Source: Owenia fusiformis (lineage: Eukaryota; Annelida; Polychaeta; Sabellida; Oweniidae). From it: a stretch of 64,000 nt of DNA. The stretch spans positions 16,350,714-16,414,713 of the forward strand of contig CAIIXF020000007.1 in the NCBI GenBank assembly GCA_903813345.2, given 5' to 3'. The notes under the pieces were generated by a model. That model saw nothing but the letters and a program-made list of their open reading frames with translations, had not been told where the DNA came from and did no database searches. A program made the position numbers and the translations under genes. Below are positions 61,001 to 64,000 of this stretch, piece after piece (the stretch's first letter is position 1; each line of letters begins with the position of its first letter).

Positions 61001-62535
61001 CGTAGAAAATTTTACACTTTTGAGATGCTATTTGGTGCTTTCTGGGCACTTTCAAAGTGTATGAGTCAATAAAAAAGGGAATTCTTTTGGGGGTGTCAAA
61101 GAGGATGAGAGGGTGAAGTGTGGGGTGCCAGAGGGGGACCAAGTGGTTGTCCCCCAGAAACATTGACCATATCAAGGTGCTATTTGATGATGTCTGGGCT
61201 CTTTAAAAATGTATGAGTGAAATTCAGAATTTTTTCAATCCAACTCTCCAAGAAAATTTTACAATTTTGAGATGATATTTGGTGCTTTTGAGTCAATAAA
61301 AATTTGAAAAAATCACATAATTGTTTTTCTCAATTTTTGAGGGTTGTCAAAGGGGATGCCAGAGGGGGAGGTTGGGTGGGGATGCCAGAGGGCGAGTAAA
61401 AATCATTGACTATATCAAGGAGCTATTTGATGATGTCAGGGCACTTTAAAAGTGTCTGAAACAATATATAAAATAAATTCGGAACTTTTCAATTGTTTTG
61501 TTTAGGGCATGAGGGGTGGCCAACTCCCCCTAGAAAATTTTACAATTTTAAGACACTATTTGGTGCTCTCTGGATACTTTCAAAGTGTATAAATCAATTA
61601 AAACATTGAAGAAAATCACAATTTTTTCCATTATTCACCATTTCTAGGCACTTTCAAAGTATATGACTCAACAAAAAATACGAAAAAATCACAATTTTTT
61701 TTCAATTTTGGATTTTGGGGGTTTAAAGGGGGGGGGGGGTGCCATAGAGTGAGGTGGGGTGGGGATGCCAGAGGGCGAGTAAGTGTTAGTCTCCAAGAAT
61801 CATTGACTATATCAAGGAGCTATTTGATGATGTCAGGGCACTTTAAAAGTGTCTAGGACTATACATAAGATAAATTCAGAACTTTTCCATTGTTTTTGTT
61901 CCCCCCAGAAGATTTTACAATTTTGAGATGTTATTTGGTGCTTTCAGGGCATTTTCAAAGTGGTATGAGTCAATGAAAAAAAAAATTTTTCAAAAAAAAA
62001 TTTTTTTCAATTTTTTTTTGGGGGGTGTCAAAGGGGGGTGCGGTCGCACCCATCGCACCCCCCCATCTGACGGCCCTGAGTGTATAGTCTTTTAACCAAT
62101 ACAGTTAATAGTTGTAGTGTTAAAGTTCCCATACCCAATAACTGAACATTACAGGTACTGTAGAAAGAGCCTGTACAGTCACACCAGTGGCATCCATTTC
62201 TCGAATTCTGGCCTCTGGAGACCAACAGTTTTCATCAACGACCCTGAAAAGTTTGCCATCTTTCATCATATTAGCCTTCCCAGGTTGGCAACAATCATGG
62301 TTGAGTTGTATCCATCCACCATAGCCATATCTCTAAGGAAAAAGTTAAAAACCATGTAGAAAGGAGAGCAAACAAGTAATTGTAACTAACATAGGGTGCA
62401 TGGGAAGGGTGTAAGGCAGACACACACAAGAATTATATATCTTATGCAATAGAGGTCAATAATGATTAAGTGTTATACCTCTTTTAAATCAGGCCATCGT
62501 TCAGGCAGTATATGATTATGGATGTCAATCTTCAT
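52045..62535 (-). CDS. ACMSD: 2-amino-3-carboxymuconate-6-semialdehyde decarboxylase
   Basis: Nine minus-strand exons can be read: 62535-62479, 62332-62135, 60018-59859, 57341-57265, 56923-56830, 56524-56429, 53248-53076, 52719-52621 and 52167-52045. They give 358 residues (human 336). The enzyme decarboxylates ACMS in the cytosol, steering tryptophan/kynurenine carbon away from quinolinate and NAD synthesis. It is a metal-dependent amidohydrolase. The metal ligands H6, H8 (DIHNH), H176 (FVHPWD) and D293 (GSDYPF), the active-site H226 (AHGGG) and the substrate arginine R49 (FRVV) are all present, consistently offset by two from human numbering after the N-terminus. All splice sites are GT-AG except intron 4, which uses a GCAAGT donor. 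An acceptor at 62563-62564 suggests an untranslated first exon upstream. The C-terminus has about 20 extra hydrophilic residues. Confidence 0.95.
52812..52965. mobile_element. Degenerate copy of the CAGGCCC MITE family in ACMSD intron 7
   Basis: Contains CAGGCCCAATATAGCCAGTG, TTCTGAGCACTTTTTAAGTG and ATTTGGCCATTTTTGAGCC, which match the interior of 49299-49429 and 60190-60394. The ends are eroded. Confidence 0.6.
53485..56376. mobile_element. 2.9-kb TTAA-flanked element with internal satellite, ACMSD intron 6
   Basis: GGGGACTCATCTCTAACC at 53485 and its exact inverse ending at 56376 are bounded by TTAA on both sides (53481-53484 and 56377-56380). TTAA duplications are typical of piggyBac and Kolobok elements. 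No transposase is encoded; most of the interior is a tandem repeat with a ~445-bp period. A non-autonomous element in the direction opposite to no gene, wholly intronic. Confidence 0.85.
53700..55740 (+). repeat. Tandem array of ~445-bp units
   Basis: AAAACATTGACATATTG starts at 53962, 54407, 54850 and 55307, giving periods of 445, 443 and 457 bp. Each unit also contains GGTTCCACCGTCGATTTTTT, GCTCACCGGTAWGGTT (changed in the last unit) and GACCCCTNACCC. About four and a half units are present, with outer units more diverged. Confidence 0.9.
56560..56705. mobile_element. Degenerate copy of the CAGGCCC MITE family in ACMSD intron 5
   Basis: Contains TTCATCATTCTGAGCA, TTTTTGGCCAAAGTTGT, GTGAACCGCCTGG and an ending CAGGCCTGG. 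Same family as 49299-49429, 52812-52965 and 60190-60394. Confidence 0.55.
57419..57596 (+). repeat. GTGTTCAC-rich dispersed repeat
   Basis: Five or more GTGTTCAC/GTGTTCC motifs following AGTAAAACCTATGTACA. Resembles the GTGTTCCAC-rich sequence at 1-45, 2975-3050 and 9773-9866. The mariner-like element at 57599 is inserted at its right edge. Confidence 0.5.
58037..58330 (+). pseudogene. C-terminal remnant of a Tc1/mariner transposase
   Basis: About 90 codons include [20 protein letters not shown], matching the WPPNSPDLNPxDYxxWGxL block around the third catalytic acid of Tc1/mariner transposases. One in-frame stop lies in front of this block and everything upstream of it (the DNA-binding domains and the first two catalytic acids) is missing. 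It cannot encode an active enzyme. Confidence 0.8.
58666..59348. mobile_element. 683-bp TTAA element nested in the mariner derivative
   Basis: TTAA at 58662-58665 and 59349-59352 flank ends CCTTTACCATGCTGCC and GGCAGCACGCTAAAGG, which are imperfect inverses. Removing the insert with one TTAA restores the mariner's right terminal repeat exactly. Near the right end GTCCGCCGGCAG occurs twice. The TTAA site and CCTTT-type ends suggest a piggyBac-like non-autonomous element. Confidence 0.88.
60190..60394. mobile_element. 205-bp MITE with CAGGCCCGTAGCC ends
   Basis: CAGGCCCGTAGCCAGG and CCTGGCTACGGGCCTG form the ends; CTACT is duplicated at 60185-60189 and 60395-60399 (5 bp). The interior is foldback-like with two G tracts. 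Located in ACMSD intron 2. Confidence 0.9.
60441..62078. mobile_element. 1.6-kb element with CAGGSCCGT ends and an internal tandem array
   Basis: CAGGCCCGTAAGA at the left pairs with TCTGACGGCCCTG at the right, and a GGGGGGTGCGG motif lies just inside both ends. AGTGT is duplicated at 60436-60440 and 62079-62083 (5 bp). The interior consists of degenerate repeats (TTTGGTGCTTTCTGGGCACT, TTTCAAAGTGTATGAGTCAA, TGCCAGAGGG). No transposase. End sequence and target size tie it to the MITE at 60190-60394. Confidence 0.85.
60790..61980 (+). repeat. Tandem array inside the 1.6-kb element
   Basis: Units of roughly 90-180 bp with the order GATGCTATTTGGTG, GGGCACTTTCAAAGTGTATG, AGTCAATAAAAA, then a G-rich stretch. 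At least seven degenerate units are visible. Confidence 0.75.
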
Positions 62536-62562
62536 GCTGTGCACATAATCAGCATATCAACA

Positions 62563-64000
62563 CTGAAAAACAAATACAAGTGTATTCAGGGTTCATGATT
62601 AAGATTGAAAACATGATTGCCACAATTCACCATAATTCAGCCTATTGTCATTGAATCAATAGGCAATTATGTTTCAAAGTCTTTTGCCAAGAACTGGAAA
62701 CTGGTTGCCATTGGCAGTCAGGCAGTTGTGAGTTTCGAAAACTGCATAAATGGTTGATAAAATAAAATATTACTTTATAAATATCACTGCTACTTTTGAG
62801 ACACTCTGTTCATAAATGCTAGAAACTCTCATAATACATACTGTACATGTACAGTACAGACCGTGGCCCAATATGAATACGACCCATACATGTAAATGTG
62901 CTCGTCATTTCTATTAGCGTTATTAGAAAATTTTGAATCTGCCACTTTTGTTTGTCGATTTGGACTAATCAGGACGTTAGGTCATCATACAGATTTACAT
63001 TATAGACGTGGGCCATCTTTGAACCCTGGGTTCTAGGTTACAACTTCACATATCACTATACTGTACAGAAATGTGGGTCATTCAAGTTGGGCGAGGGGCC
63101 CACAACACAGCCAGCACAGCACCATCTATCCAATATCTATAAATATAGCCTTGAAGAAGGCTTTAGCATTTGTTGATTTTTAGGTCGCTGTGGCCCACAA
63201 AGGTAATACATGCACTCTGTGTTATACAAATATATCCCTCGAACTTCATCAATCAGAAGAGTTTGCACAACTATTACATAATCAGATAGAGTATTCCACG
63301 AGAAACAGTGTATGAAAAGTATATTGAAAACTTACAAATCAAAATAAACCAAAGAATACAGCTTCCGGGGGTGGGACAACTTGTACACTGAACGACAACG
63401 TTTAAGAAATATACTCTCAAATTAAATTCGTATTTCATCAGCTTCTGCATAAAATAGGTTTACAAGACAAATTATTTTGAAAAAATAATTTTAAATCAAG
63501 AATTTGGAATATCGCAAATTGTTGAATAGTTTACACAATGTCCGAAAATATGGTATTTGGAAAGCTTATAGTATAGGTTAGAGAGTATTGGCCAGGTACA
63601 TGGATACTTCAAATATTATTTTGAAAAGTAATCACGCCACTATCGTAAGATACAGATACAAAACGTGGAAGAATACTTTCAAATCAAGTAATGAATTGAA
63701 AAGCTACTGGAGATGACCATATCGATGTAAATGAATGAACAACGAGGTAAGAATATTCATGATTGGTATTTTTTTCAATTTTTTGAAGAAACTCAAACAC
63801 CTCAAAAGTCAAACAGTCAGTCAAACTCAAACTTTGGATAAATTTTTTTAGCTGTCAACTCAGATTTCATGAGGAAATCTGTCTAGATTTGGACACGGCC
63901 CTGTGACAATGAATATATTCAAGGACAAGACACAAAATCTTCGGAAAATTTTTATTTCCGTGATTTTACAATGCATACTCGATACTAGAGTCCATTTCAC
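62563..64000. other. Region upstream of ACMSD coding start
   Basis: No coding gene is supported. A TTTTTCAG acceptor just before the exon with the start codon implies an untranslated first exon and the promoter of ACMSD here or beyond the window. No core promoter motif could be assigned by eye. Confidence 0.4.

Overview
The window is AT-rich animal DNA with spliced genes, long introns and many DNA transposons. Two conserved metazoan genes are present, and frequent ACATGTA-type motifs together with a common CAGGCCCGTAGCC-type miniature element suggest a lophotrochozoan such as a bivalve. That placement is an inference, not proven.

Layout. 1-12164 is non-coding DNA with small dispersed repeats. 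12174-23235 is a complete, apparently intact 11-kb DNA transposon and the most interesting object here. It has near-identical 68-bp inverted terminal repeats, a likely 9-bp target duplication, mirrored subterminal repeat arrays, and two convergent spliced genes whose start codons both lie in the terminal repeats. The plus-strand gene encodes a 1460-residue protein that joins a YqaJ-type nuclease domain to what looks like a split DDE transposase core. The minus-strand gene encodes a 272-residue five-finger zinc-finger protein.

27674-41488 holds a complete 12-coding-exon orthologue of CTDSPL2 (plus strand). Its 6.1-kb intron 10 carries a 4-kb foldback element whose arms contain tandem ~360-bp units. 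41489-49300 holds a possible long 3' UTR, two minisatellites, and a LINE-like fragment interrupted by a 305-bp element with an 8-bp target duplication. 49544-51505 is a full-length mariner with an intact but intron-containing transposase and unusually long (189 bp) terminal repeats.

52045-62535 (minus strand) holds a complete 9-coding-exon ACMSD gene, which lies tail-to-tail with CTDSPL2. Its introns carry a 2.9-kb TTAA-flanked element built on ~445-bp tandem repeats, a mariner-like deletion derivative with another TTAA element inserted in its right terminal repeat, and two members of a family with 5-bp target duplications.

How the genes relate. CTDSPL2 (HAD phosphatase) and ACMSD (kynurenine-pathway decarboxylase) have no evident functional link; they are neighbours. 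The two genes of the 11-kb transposon probably work together in its mobility. Exon boundaries were read by eye from splice sites, reading-frame phase and remembered human protein sequences; no database search was possible.
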